NCBI GenBank assembly: GCA_003507475.1
Contig: DNVQ01000020.1
Coordinates: 1-25,225, forward strand
Direction of reading: 5' to 3'
Origin: Candidatus Moraniibacteriota bacterium
Lineage (GTDB): Bacteria; Patescibacteriota; Minisyncoccia; Moranbacterales; UBA9337
Length of the DNA: 25,225 nucleotides
Shown here: in pieces, positions 8,470 to 14,977 of the stretch
Layout of the letters: each line of letters begins with the position of its first letter
Position numbering within the stretch: position 1 is the stretch's first letter
Program-made: the position numbers and the translations under genes
Notes under the pieces: generated by a model
What the model was told of the DNA's origin: nothing
The model's database searches: none
The model's input: only the letters and a program-made list of their open reading frames with translations

Positions 8470-8543
8470 CGCGGGGTAGAGCAGTCTGGCAGCTCGTCTG
8501 GCTCATAACCAGGAGGTCGCAGGTTCGAATCCTGCCCCCGCAA
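8470..8543 (+). tRNA. Initiator tRNA-fMet (CAT)
   Basis: A 74-base cloverleaf. The first base C opposite A at position 72 is the initiator-specific unpaired end, and the body matches bacterial initiator tRNAs (GCGGGGTAGAGCAGTCTGG, CTCATAA loop, GCAGGTTCGAATCCTGC arm). The anticodon stem is UCUGG/CCAGG. Of the usual three G-C pairs next to the loop, only 30-40 and 31-39 remain, and 29-41 is U-A. CCA is not encoded (CAT follows the discriminator). Confidence 0.95.
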
Positions 8544-8565
8544 CATAAGAGAGGAGTATCTGGTA

Positions 8566-8628
8566 TTTAGTATTTTGTATCTAGTTTTTTGAATACTAAA
8601 TTCGAAATATTTGATACAAAATACTAAA
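8566..8628. repeat. 16-bp perfect inverted repeat between two tRNA genes
   Basis: TTTAGTATTTTGTATC at 8566-8581 is the exact reverse complement of 8613-8628. The 31-base loop contains a further near copy, GAATACTAAATTCG. The hairpin lies two bases before the next tRNA, so it could fold in the precursor. The words belong to the gap-restricted repeat families. Confidence 0.75.
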
Positions 8629-8630
8629 AT

Positions 8631-8704
8631 GCCAGGATAGCTCAGTTGGTTAGAGCGCAGGACTCATAAGCCTGAGGTCGAGAGTTCGAATCTCTCTCCT
8701 GGTA
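8631..8704 (+). tRNA. tRNA with CAT anticodon, probably elongator Met (Ile2 possible)
   Basis: A 74-base cloverleaf with D-arm GCTC/GAGC, anticodon loop CTCATAA and T-arm GAGAG TTCGAAT CTCTC. It lacks the initiator C1/A72 mismatch; the first pair is G1-U72. The anticodon stem CAGGA/GCCTG leaves an A31-G39 mismatch beside the loop. A CAT tRNA can be elongator Met, or isoleucine-2 if TilS converts the wobble C to lysidine. Positions 4 and 5 are A and G, not the C-C typical of E. coli Ile2, which mildly favours Met. CCA is not encoded. Confidence 0.85.
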
Positions 8705-8808
8705 CAGCGGAAAATTCGTAATTTGAATATCGAAATCCGAAACAAGATAGAGTTGATTTCAAAGATTTGTTTAGAATTTCGTGCTTCGAATTTGAAGTTT
8801 AAATAAAC
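8705..8808. repeat. TTCGAATTTCG-type word repeats between tRNA genes
   Basis: Degenerate short words (AATTCGTAATTTGAATATCG, AGAATTTCGTGCTTCGAATT) fill the spacer. Similar words recur at 12628-12660 and 24278-24305. Confidence 0.6.
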
Positions 8809-8885
8809 GGGGGCGTAGCTCAGCTGGTTAGAGCGATTGCCTGTCACGCAATAGGTCGCCGGTTCGAGTCCGGTCGCTCCCGCCA
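8809..8885 (+). tRNA. tRNA-Asp (GTC)
   Basis: A complete cloverleaf with acceptor GGGGGCG/CGCTCCC, anticodon stem ATTGC/GCAAT around CTGTCAC (anticodon GTC), T-arm GCCGG/CCGGT and discriminator G. Unlike the two upstream tRNAs, a CCA follows at 8883-8885. That CCA is also the first three bases of the 24-bp palindrome. Confidence 0.96.
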
Positions 8886-8914
8886 CGTCGTTCGCGAACG
8901 ACGTGGCCCGCCAC
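8879..8914. repeat. 24-bp perfect palindrome fused to the tRNA-Asp 3' end, flanked by 8-bp direct repeats
   Basis: CCACGTCGTTCG at 8883-8894 is followed immediately by its exact reverse complement to 8906. The octamer CCCGCCAC, which spans the tRNA 3' end (8879-8886), is repeated at 8907-8914 directly after the palindrome. The block is far richer in GC than the surroundings. It may be the tRNA terminator without a T-run, a REP-like insertion, or an attachment site trace. Confidence 0.8.
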
Positions 8915-8991
8915 AAAAACGTTGGCCGGGTCACAAATTCGCGAATCATAAACAGGGTTATTTTCAGCCTTGTTTTTTTATTTACAAATAA

Positions 8992-9000
8992 TGATATAAT
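8992..9000 (+). promoter_or_regulatory. Extended -10 promoter for the GIY-YIG gene
   Basis: TGATATAAT, a perfect -10 with a TG extension, about 32 bases before the ATG at 9032. A loose -35 (TTGTTT at 8970) has a 19-base spacer. Confidence 0.5.
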
Positions 9001-9031
9001 AAAACCAATATATTTTATAAACTTTTATTAT

Positions 9032-9292
9032 ATGTGGTATGTTTATGTACTTCAATCATTAAAAAATCAAAACTGGTTCTATAAAGGATCAACTCCTGAC
9101 TTAAAAAGAAGATTTATTCAACATAGCAGCGGAGAAGTTCAATCTACTAAAGCATATTTGCCAGTACGATTAGTATATTATGAGTCATATCTAACAGAAA
9201 AATCTGCAAGACTCAGGGAATCAAACATTAAGAAAAGTGGCTCTGTCTGGAAACCGCTTATGGATAGAATAAAAAACAGTTTATTGACTTAA
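9032..9292 (+). CDS. Small GIY-YIG nuclease-fold protein (UPF0213/YhbQ-like)
   Basis: 86 residues and essentially a single GIY-YIG domain. WYVYVLQS replaces the GIY strand, and FYKGSTPDLKRRFIQHSSGE carries the YIG-equivalent and the conserved helix arginines. The pattern STKAYLPVRLVYYESY with the catalytic-type Glu, and ARLRESNIKKSG, follow. These stand-alone domains are common in bacteria and are usually of unknown function; some show DNA nicking. I chose the ATG at 9032 over an in-frame GTG at 8903, because the upstream extension starts inside the palindrome and has no family similarity. It lies 26 bases before the unknown gene at 9319 on the same strand. Confidence 0.88.
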   Translation: MWYVYVLQSLKNQNWFYKGSTPDLKRRFIQHSSGEVQSTKAYLPVRLVYYESYLTEKSARLRESNIKKSGSVWKPLMDRIKNSLLT

Positions 9293-9318
9293 AGCGATAA
9301 CGGATAATGGAATAAGTT

Positions 9319-10095
9319 ATGAAAAATTTTAAAAATTGGATAATTATAGATAAAGAAGGGCTTGTAAAGACAAAGGTTATGCTTAATCACAAAGATGATC
9401 GTTTAAGAGAAGTAATCATATTGAAACATTTTATTAAGTTTTATGAATTAGCGTATGGAATAAAACTGCCATACAATATTATTGAAAGAGATAATCCGCA
9501 CGATTTTACTCTTGGATTTTATGACAAAGAGAAAACTTTTATTGAAATAGTCTCAATAAGTGACAAATACTGGGGGCACAAAATTCAAAACATGAAAGAA
9601 AAATTGGAAAAATTATTAAATGAAAAGAAGATAAATTATCCCATTATAGCGTTTCTCCCTCATAATACCAACACTAGAGAATTAAAAAAAATAATAAAAA
9701 ATTTGGAGTTAGATCATTCCATATTAGATATTGAAAGATCCGTAACCATTTTTAGGGAAGCAAAAAAGAAAAAGGGTGCCATTATAAAAAGGCTTAGTGG
9801 CTCTGAATTAAGCATAATAGTTGTAGATGGAGAAAAATTATCATTAAAAGATGTTATTAATGAGAGTATAGAAAATAAAGAAATTAAAGGCTATAAAAAT
9901 ATAGATAAAATGATACTTATTGTTGATGATAAATTTATTTCTTATTCTAGGAAAGAAATCGAAGAAATTTTAACACTATTAGCAATTGAAAATAAAGATA
10001 GCCTTTTTAAAGAAATTTTTATTTATTCTGGATATTATTCTGAGGATAATGGATATTCTTCATTGTTTTCAATTTTTCCTATAAAAAAACTTTAA
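9319..10095 (+). CDS. Protein of unknown function, possible restriction-endonuclease-like fold
   Basis: 258 residues with no signal peptide or membrane segment, rich in Lys, Ile and Glu. I do not recognise a family. The segment NPHDFTLGFYDKEKTFIEIV (about residues 63-82) resembles the core of PD-(D/E)XK-type nucleases, where an Asp strand is followed about ten residues later by ExK or ExT. Here the last position is Val, so an active site is doubtful. The rest looks like alternating alpha/beta (KINYPIIAFLP, IDKMILIVDD, LFKEIFIYSGYY). It may be co-transcribed with the GIY-YIG gene and ends before the pnp promoter. Codon use is even more A-rich than in its housekeeping neighbours. Together with its place after tRNA-Asp, this suggests an acquired gene. 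Confidence 0.75.
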   Translation: MKNFKNWIIIDKEGLVKTKVMLNHKDDRLREVIILKHFIKFYELAYGIKLPYNIIERDNPHDFTLGFYDKEKTFIEIVSISDKYWGHKIQNMKEKLEKLLNEKKINYPIIAFLPHNTNTRELKKIIKNLELDHSILDIERSVTIFREAKKKKGAIIKRLSGSELSIIVVDGEKLSLKDVINESIENKEIKGYKNIDKMILIVDDKFISYSRKEIEEILTLLAIENKDSLFKEIFIYSGYYSEDNGYSSLFSIFPIKKL

Positions 10096-10113
10096 ATTTA
10101 AAAATTTTTTGTT

Positions 10114-10142
10114 TTGACAAAAGGCTTATTTTAAACTATAGT
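10114..10142 (+). promoter_or_regulatory. Strong promoter for pnp
   Basis: Perfect -35 TTGACA (10114-10119), 17-base spacer, -10 TATAGT (10137-10142). The predicted leader to the pnp ATG is about 150 bases and contains the hairpin at 10218. Confidence 0.75.
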
Positions 10143-10217
10143 ACAAAGTAGTAATTATTAATGAAAAAAGTTGGTTTTTGAGAGAAACTTATACTTGAAA
10201 CCTGAAATTTGAAATAG

Positions 10218-10238
10218 ATCCTGAAATAAATTCGGGAT
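10218..10238 (+). repeat. ATCCTGAA/TTCGGGAT hairpin in the pnp leader
   Basis: An 8-bp stem (one G-T pair) with a 5-base loop, followed by GACGGGCGG. The sequence recalls a dispersed bacterial palindromic repeat of the form GGATGACG next to a CCTGAATAAATTC palindrome; that likeness is from memory. As a leader hairpin it could also be a target for PNPase autoregulation, as is known for E. coli pnp. Confidence 0.5.
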
Positions 10239-10298
10239 GACGGGCGGATTTATTTTAAATTCCTTGTTTCAAGATTCTTTCAAGACCAAAAACAAAGT

Positions 10299-12401
10299 AT
10301 GGAAGAAAAAAAATGGACTCTCCAAATTGGAGGTCGTGAACTCCAAATAGAAACAGGAGTTTTGGCTAAACAAGCCAATGGATCAGTGAAGGTTAGTTAT
10401 GGCGACACCGTGGTTTTGGCCACCGCGGTTATGAAAACCGGAGCAGCTAGCAATATGGGATATTTCCCCTTGATGGTGGATTATGAAGAGCGTTATTATG
10501 CTGCTGGAAAAATTAAAGGATCCAGATTTATCAAAAGAGAGGGTCGTCCATCTGATGATGCTATTTTGACTGGAAGAATGGTGGATAGAACAATTCGACC
10601 ACTTTTTAATCATAGAATGAGAAATGAAGTGCAAGTTATAATTACTGTTTTATCTATTGATGGAGAAAATGATCCAGACACAGTTTCAATGATAGCGGCT
10701 TCAGCAGCTCTTTCAATTTCCAGCATTCCTTGGAATGGTCCGATTGGAGCAGTTAAAGTGGGAAAGGTTAACGGGGAATTAGTGCTTAATCCTATTAATG
10801 GTGACTTGCACGAAGGAAGTTTGAATTTAGTGATGGCTGGAACTGAGGATAAGACCAACATGATAGAATCTGCGGCCAAAGAAATTCCAGAAGAAGAAAT
10901 GTTGGAAGCTTTTGAATTTGGACAAAGCGCTCTCTCAAAAATTGCTTCGTTTATAAAAGATATTCAAAAAGAAATCGGCAAAGAAAAGGCTGAGCCAGCC
11001 CTACTTCAGGGGGAGCCTGAATTTGAAGAGAAGATAAGGGGGATGTTTATGACTGAAAAACTTGAAAAAGCTCTTTATATCAAAGAAAAAAAAGAGATGG
11101 AAAAAGCAGTGGGAGAAATAAAAGATGAGGTCTTTGCTTATATTAAAGAAAGCTATTCAGAAGATTTTGACAAGCGAAAAGATATCGCTAATTTGATTTT
11201 GGATGAAGTTTGCGATGAAACGGTTCATAGAAATATTATTGAAAATGACAAGCGCCCGGATGGACGAGGACTTAAGGAAGTACGAAAAATTACTATCCAA
11301 ACAGGTATTTTACCTAGAACTCATGGAACGGGATTATTTACTCGAGGTGAAACTCAAGCTCTGACAGTAACTACTCTTGGGTCTCCCGGAGACGAGCAAA
11401 TAATTGACACGATGGAGGTGGATATGAAAAAAAGATATATTCATCATTATAATTTTCCTCCATTTTCTGTTGGCGAAGTCCGATTTATGCGTGGCCCAGG
11501 CAGGAGAGAAATAGGTCACGGAGCTTTGGCAGAAAAAGCTTTGGTCCCAGTGCTTCCTTCTAAAGAAGAGTTTCCCTACACAATGCTTTTGGTTTCTGAG
11601 GTTTTAGAATCAAACGGATCTTCTTCAATGGCTTCCACTTGCGGTTCCACACTTTCTTTAATGGACGCTGGAGTGCCGATTAAGAGGCCGGTTAGTGGAA
11701 TTGCGATGGGAATAATTGTTGGCAAAAACGATAATGAATTTAAAGTTTTAAGTGATATTCAAGGAATGGAAGATCACTATGGAGATATGGATTTTAAAGC
11801 AGCTGGAACAGAGAGGGGAATAACTGCTTTGCAAATGGATGTAAAACTGGATGGTGTTACATTAGAAATGCTAAAAAATGTCTTAATGCAATCTAAAGAA
11901 AGTCGAATGTTCATAATGGGTGAAATGCTTAAAGCGATTCCTGAGCCAAGAAAAGAAATGTCCCCTTATGCACCAAGAATTATAACTATTCAAATCAATC
12001 CGGAGAAAATCCGTGACGTTATTGGACCCGGTGGAAAAGTTATCAATGAAATTATTGACGAAACTGGAGTGCAAATTGATATAGAGGATAGCGGATTAGT
12101 TTTTATTACTTCTCCCGATCAAGCCTCAGCAGATAAAGCCAGGGAGTGGGTAGAAAACCTCACAAGGGAAGTAAAAGCTGGAGAATTATTCAATGCCAGA
12201 ATTGTTAAAATAATGGATTTTGGAGCTTTCGCTCAAGTTTTACCAGGCCAAGATGGATTAATTCACATTTCAGAGTTGTCAGAAAAAAGAGTTAATAAAG
12301 TTGATGATGTGGTTAAGGTGGGAGATATGGTTATGGTAAAAGTCAAGGAGATAGATAAGATGGGCAGAATAAATCTTTCCATGAAAGATGCAAAGAAATA
12401 A
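10299..12401 (+). CDS. pnp: Polyribonucleotide nucleotidyltransferase (PNPase)
   Basis: 700 residues, full length. It degrades RNA 3' to 5' by phosphorolysis and can add tails; trimeric and cytoplasmic. Two RNase PH domains (about 10-215 and 310-540) flank a helical domain. The second carries the active-site signature GMEDHYGDMDFKAAGTERG (about 488-506) with the metal-binding aspartates, and FTRGETQAL and GPGRREIGHGALAE are also conserved. A KH domain with the loop IGPGGKVINEI (about 575) and an S1 domain (AFAQVLPGQDGLIHISELS) complete it. It has its own promoter and terminator, so it appears monocistronic. No Shine-Dalgarno sequence precedes the ATG. Confidence 0.98.
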   Translation: MEEKKWTLQIGGRELQIETGVLAKQANGSVKVSYGDTVVLATAVMKTGAASNMGYFPLMVDYEERYYAAGKIKGSRFIKREGRPSDDAILTGRMVDRTIRPLFNHRMRNEVQVIITVLSIDGENDPDTVSMIAASAALSISSIPWNGPIGAVKVGKVNGELVLNPINGDLHEGSLNLVMAGTEDKTNMIESAAKEIPEEEMLEAFEFGQSALSKIASFIKDIQKEIGKEKAEPALLQGEPEFEEKIRGMFMTEKLEKALYIKEKKEMEKAVGEIKDEVFAYIKESYSEDFDKRKDIANLILDEVCDETVHRNIIENDKRPDGRGLKEVRKITIQTGILPRTHGTGLFTRGETQALTVTTLGSPGDEQIIDTMEVDMKKRYIHHYNFPPFSVGEVRFMRGPGRREIGHGALAEKALVPVLPSKEEFPYTMLLVSEVLESNGSSSMASTCGSTLSLMDAGVPIKRPVSGIAMGIIVGKNDNEFKVLSDIQGMEDHYGDMDFKAAGTERGITALQMDVKLDGVTLEMLKNVLMQSKESRMFIMGEMLKAIPEPRKEMSPYAPRIITIQINPEKIRDVIGPGGKVINEIIDETGVQIDIEDSGLVFITSPDQASADKAREWVENLTREVKAGELFNARIVKIMDFGAFAQVLPGQDGLIHISELSEKRVNKVDDVVKVGDMVMVKVKEIDKMGRINLSMKDAKK

Positions 12402-12419
12402 AATTTATCATGTTTTATT

Positions 12420-12450
12420 AAAAAAGCGATTCACAAAGAGTCGCTTTTTT
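12420..12450 (+). terminator. Intrinsic terminator of pnp
   Basis: AAAAAAGCGA at 12420-12429 pairs perfectly with TCGCTTTTTT at 12441-12450 (10 bp, 11-base loop). It starts 18 bases after the pnp stop codon. Confidence 0.85.
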
Positions 12451-12662
12451 AAAATTGTTAAATTGGCGTATTGCTAAATTGTTAAAATAACATAGAACAT
12501 AAAACACATAGCATATATAATTAAATATTGATCATGAAAGCAAATGAGCATTAAAACATAAAAACAAAAACCATTTAACTAATCAATCATTTAACTATCC
12601 TGCTATCTATTTATTAATCTAAGTTTCAGATTCGTAATTTCATAAAATTCGTATTTCGTAGA
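12451..12662. repeat. Stretch of mixed degenerate word repeats
   Basis: Several word families follow one another: TTGTTAAATTG / TTGCTAAATTGTTAAA, then ACATAGAACATAAAACACATAG, then CATTTAACTAATCAATCATTTAACTA, then TTCGTAATTTCATAAAATTCG. No reading frame or RNA gene is evident. Confidence 0.6.
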
Positions 12663-12673
12663 GGGCTATACAT

Positions 12674-12702
12674 TTGGCAATAACTAAAAAATGTTGTAGT
12701 AT
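12674..12702 (+). promoter_or_regulatory. Promoter for the membrane-anchored unknown protein
   Basis: -35 TTGGCA (12674-12679), 17-base spacer, -10 TAGTAT (12697-12702), about 27 bases before the ATG. The leader is only about 20 bases and has no Shine-Dalgarno sequence. Confidence 0.6.
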
Positions 12703-12728
12703 TAATATGTAAAAATTACTTTTTATGT

Positions 12729-13910
12729 ATGTTCAATAAAAAAAATAACAAAATAAAAACTGAGAGTGAATATGTGGGATTTGCAAAGCTTCACACAATG
12801 AAAGATGACCTTTCGGCAGAAAATAAAAAAAATAGAGAAGATATAAATGCAGAAGTTAAGGTTGAAAAAAATATTAATGTTGTGGGTAATAGCCCCTTTT
12901 TAAATAACACTGAAAGAGTACTAGACAAAAAAGAATCTAATCTTGATTTGCAAAAAGAAACAAGTGGACAAGATAATAGACAATTTGAAGTTCCTAAATC
13001 AAGTGGTTTTCCCCAAATGCCAAAGCAGAACCAGGATTCATCTTTTAGTAATTCCAATGAAAATATTGTAAGTGAAGATTTTACGGGAAAAAGTGAAAAA
13101 AAATCATTTCTCGCTTATGTAATAATTTTTATAGTAATTTTATTATTAGGTGCAATAGGATATTATGTTTGGATGGCAAAGGGGCAGAAAAATATGGCCG
13201 ATTTTGGATCTGATGCATCTAAGGATTCCAGTGAGGAGAGCGCAATTCCTTCGAATGAAAACTCTAATGGGAATTATTCTGGAGCTATAAATGATTTATC
13301 TGATAATAACGAAGAATTTTCTGAAAAAGTTAATTTTATGATTATAAGCAAAGAAAACTTAAATCAAGCTGGAATTACAAAATCAATTGAAAGTAAATTC
13401 ATAGAAATGGAAAAATATAGCGGAAATCAACTGGAATTCTTAATAGTTGATGAGAATAATAAGCCAATTTTATTTAAGGATTTTATAGACAGCTTCAAAG
13501 TGACTCTTGATTCAGGAACAATGAGCGGTTTATCTGAAGATAACTTCTCCCTCTTTTTATATAAAAATAAAGAAATAAAAAGAGTTGGAATGGTGGTGGG
13601 AGTAAAAAATAGGGACGCACTAAGAAAAAATTTAGCTGCAAATGAGGTATCCTTAATTGATAATATGAATTCTTTGTTTGTTTATAATAAGCCAGATCAT
13701 TCTTTAAATAAAAAGTTTAATGAAAGTGAATATGATGGCAATATCATTAGGTATGTTAATTTGAATAAAAATGCGAATTTGTCCTTAGATTATTCTATTA
13801 TTGGTGATTACCTAATTTTTGCAACTAGCAAAGATAGTGGAAGGTTGATTATTGATAAATTATCCGATGAATCAGAGCCTAGAATTGATATTTTTACTCC
13901 AGAGAATTAA
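12729..13910 (+). CDS. Membrane-anchored protein of unknown function with a large extracytoplasmic domain
   Basis: 393 residues. Residues 1-126 are polar, charged and low in complexity, probably disordered and cytoplasmic. A single strong membrane segment lies at about 127-150. A Ser/Asn/Glu-rich linker (about 151-195) leads to a folded domain of about 190 residues with alternating strands and helices (NQLEFLIVDENNKPILFKDF, FSLFLYKNKEIKRVGMVVGV). It ends in NIIRYVNLNKNANLSLDYSI and YLIFATSKDSGRLIIDKL. Similar IRY...DYAI...SKDS endings occur, as I recall, in other Parcubacteria proteins of unknown function, but I cannot name a family. No lipobox or catalytic motif is visible. It is monocistronic and the last plus-strand gene before the convergence region. 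Confidence 0.85.
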   Translation: MFNKKNNKIKTESEYVGFAKLHTMKDDLSAENKKNREDINAEVKVEKNINVVGNSPFLNNTERVLDKKESNLDLQKETSGQDNRQFEVPKSSGFPQMPKQNQDSSFSNSNENIVSEDFTGKSEKKSFLAYVIIFIVILLLGAIGYYVWMAKGQKNMADFGSDASKDSSEESAIPSNENSNGNYSGAINDLSDNNEEFSEKVNFMIISKENLNQAGITKSIESKFIEMEKYSGNQLEFLIVDENNKPILFKDFIDSFKVTLDSGTMSGLSEDNFSLFLYKNKEIKRVGMVVGVKNRDALRKNLAANEVSLIDNMNSLFVYNKPDHSLNKKFNESEYDGNIIRYVNLNKNANLSLDYSIIGDYLIFATSKDSGRLIIDKLSDESEPRIDIFTPEN

Positions 13911-13934
13911 ATTTAGAGAAGTATTTTGATAAAC

Positions 13935-13954
13935 TGTGGATAAGTTGTGTATAA
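13935..13954. other. Pair of DnaA-box-like 9-mers
   Basis: TGTGGATAA (13935-13943) is the exact reverse complement of the consensus DnaA box TTATCCACA. TGTGTATAA (13946-13954) differs at one base. They lie 11 bases apart in the same orientation, about one helical turn, and are followed by about 80 bases of very AT-rich DNA. No dnaA, dnaN or parAB gene is nearby and genes converge here, so an origin is only a possibility. Confidence 0.45.
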
Positions 13955-14070
13955 AATGTTTAAAAAATATTGATTTTTTTAACAAAATTAATAAATTTTT
14001 CTAAATATTTTTTGAAAATTAAGTTATTACTAAAAATATGGCTTAAAATAAGGGTTTGTGCCAGTAAGAA

Positions 14071-14099
14071 TTGACCAAAGTCCATTTTTTTGTTATAAT
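14071..14099 (+). promoter_or_regulatory. Promoter reading into the gene-free convergence region
   Basis: -35 TTGACC (14071-14076), 17-base spacer, perfect -10 TATAAT (14094-14099). No protein gene follows on this strand before the convergent minus-strand locus, which implies a non-coding transcript starting near 14106. Confidence 0.65.
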
Positions 14100-14270
14100 T
14101 AACATGTAAGTTGAAATTGCATCTTGAAAATTAAATATTTGTTATCTGGTAGAAGAAATCTTTAGCGGTTTTTATCTAAACAGCTCAAGTTTTCTTCTAC
14201 TATTCTCCATGCATCAAAAAGAAGTAAACATACTTCAAAAAAATAAAAAAAACAAAAACAAAAAAACAAA

Positions 14271-14325
14271 TTTATTGGTCCCACCGAGTTTGGGATAAAA
14301 TCATTAATTCGGTGGGACTAATAAA
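14271..14325 (+). repeat. 17-bp near-perfect hairpin
   Basis: The arms 14271-14287 and 14309-14325 are complementary except for one G-T pair, centred on GTCCCACCGA / TCGGTGGGAC, and are followed by ATTTTCTT. It could be a terminator or a stable RNA stem. Confidence 0.75.
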
Positions 14326-14499
14326 ATTTTCTTAAAAATAAAAATAAAAAAAGAAAATAAAGTTCTTTAAAAAAGGGTTCGTCCCAGAGAAAAGTAGAGG
14401 ATAACAAAAGATATATGTAGTCAAAATACATGCAACCTATAACATCTGATTGCCTCTCACCCGGGCTAGGAGGTTTCCGGTTTACATGTTGGTGCATAT

Positions 14500-14580
14500 A
14501 AAAAACACCAGGCGCTTAGCCACTTTATTTTATATTAGGGCCTCTAGCGCCTGGTTTCCATACCTTACCAGGTGTTTTTT
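14500..14580. terminator. Bidirectional terminator with mutually exclusive pairings
   Basis: AAAAAACACC (14500-14509) can pair with GGTGTTTTTT (14571-14580). ACCAGGCGCT (14507-14516) also pairs perfectly with AGCGCCTGGT (14546-14555). A second ACCAGG (14567-14572) competes for CCTGGT (14550-14555) and would form a hairpin directly before the plus-strand T-run. On the minus strand the 10-bp GC-rich stem is followed directly by TGTTTTTT, so termination works both ways between converging transcripts. Confidence 0.65.
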
Positions 14581-14618
14581 AATTTAAGTTAAATTGATTG
14601 ACATTTGAGTGGGTAAAC

Positions 14619-14648
14619 AAAAAAGCGCTTCGTAATGAAGTGTTTTTT
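14619..14648. terminator. Second bidirectional terminator hairpin
   Basis: AAAAAGCGCTTC pairs with GAAGTGTTTTTT through 12 pairs, two of them G-T, around a 5-base loop. T-runs lie on both sides. It backs up the 14500-14580 structure. Confidence 0.6.
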
Positions 14649-14724
14649 GATTTATTATATAGCAACCACCCCTGGGCAGTGTACACGTTTAAATTGTAAG
14701 GCTCTGCTCTTAAATTTTTTTAAC

Positions 14725-14796
14725 TAACTTTTTGACAGCCCGCTTCGCCGAGGCGAGCCCGCTTCGACAAGCTTCAGCGAGGCGAGCAAAAAGTTA
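14725..14796. repeat. GC-rich REP-like element inside a 10-bp inverted repeat
   Basis: TAACTTTTTG (14725-14734) and its exact reverse complement (14787-14796) enclose a GC-rich core with two copies of GAGGCGAGC and two of CCGCTTCG. The core stands out from the AT-rich surroundings. Similar words (GCGGAGCGAGGC) occur at 22722-22733. Confidence 0.65.
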
Positions 14797-14876
14797 CAAA
14801 AACCCTGAAAAGCACAAGGCCTCAGGGCACATCTGCCATACGTACCGTTAAAATATTATTATATATTTATATTGAG

Positions 14877-14937
14877 ATCCCACATAAATGAATTTCTAAG
14901 ACTCGCAAGCTCATTAAGAAATTCTATTTTCTGGGAT
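14877..14937. repeat. Two-tier hairpin
   Basis: An outer stem ATCCCA/TGGGAT and an inner stem GAATTTCT/AGAAATTC are arranged symmetrically around a 19-base loop. It is immediately followed by a smaller hairpin at 14938-14954. Confidence 0.5.
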
Positions 14938-14977
14938 GACACCTTTAGGATGTCAGTTTCTTAACGCTCCCTTTCGA

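Larger units (their letters stand above)
14106..14580 (+). ncRNA. Candidate structured non-coding RNA, class unassigned
   Basis: It runs from a good promoter to a T-run terminator, about 475 bases without a credible protein. Structures in order: GTAGAAGAAA (14149-14158) pairs exactly with TTTCTTCTAC (14191-14200) around a nested 5-bp stem. A 17-bp hairpin at 14271-14325 has a 21-base loop and a single G-T pair. AGAGG (14396) pairs with CCTCT (14452), enclosing a small hairpin. The terminator module at 14500-14580 follows. An A-rich stretch with a 29-codon ATG frame (14208) lies between the first two hairpins; it has no ribosome-binding site and is low in complexity. I looked for conserved parts of tmRNA, RNase P RNA, SRP RNA and 6S RNA and found none. 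There may be two RNAs, with the 14271-14325 hairpin ending the first. Confidence 0.4.

Noticed and set aside
8650..8949. 99-codon minus-strand reading frame across two tRNA genes
   Set aside because: It is antisense to tRNA-Met and tRNA-Asp; its translated text (such as RREIRTLDLRLMSPAL) is a known artefact of tRNA antisense translation.
8903..9031. N-terminal extension of the GIY-YIG gene from a GTG start
   Set aside because: It begins inside the palindrome, includes the likely promoter and adds residues foreign to the family.
14208..14297. 29-codon ATG frame in the candidate RNA
   Set aside because: Lysine/asparagine-rich because of A-tracts, no ribosome-binding site, and it runs into the 17-bp hairpin; better explained as non-coding.
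14309..14320. T-box-like GGTGGGAC segment
   Set aside because: It is one arm of a 17-bp hairpin, and no aminoacyl-tRNA synthetase or amino acid gene follows.
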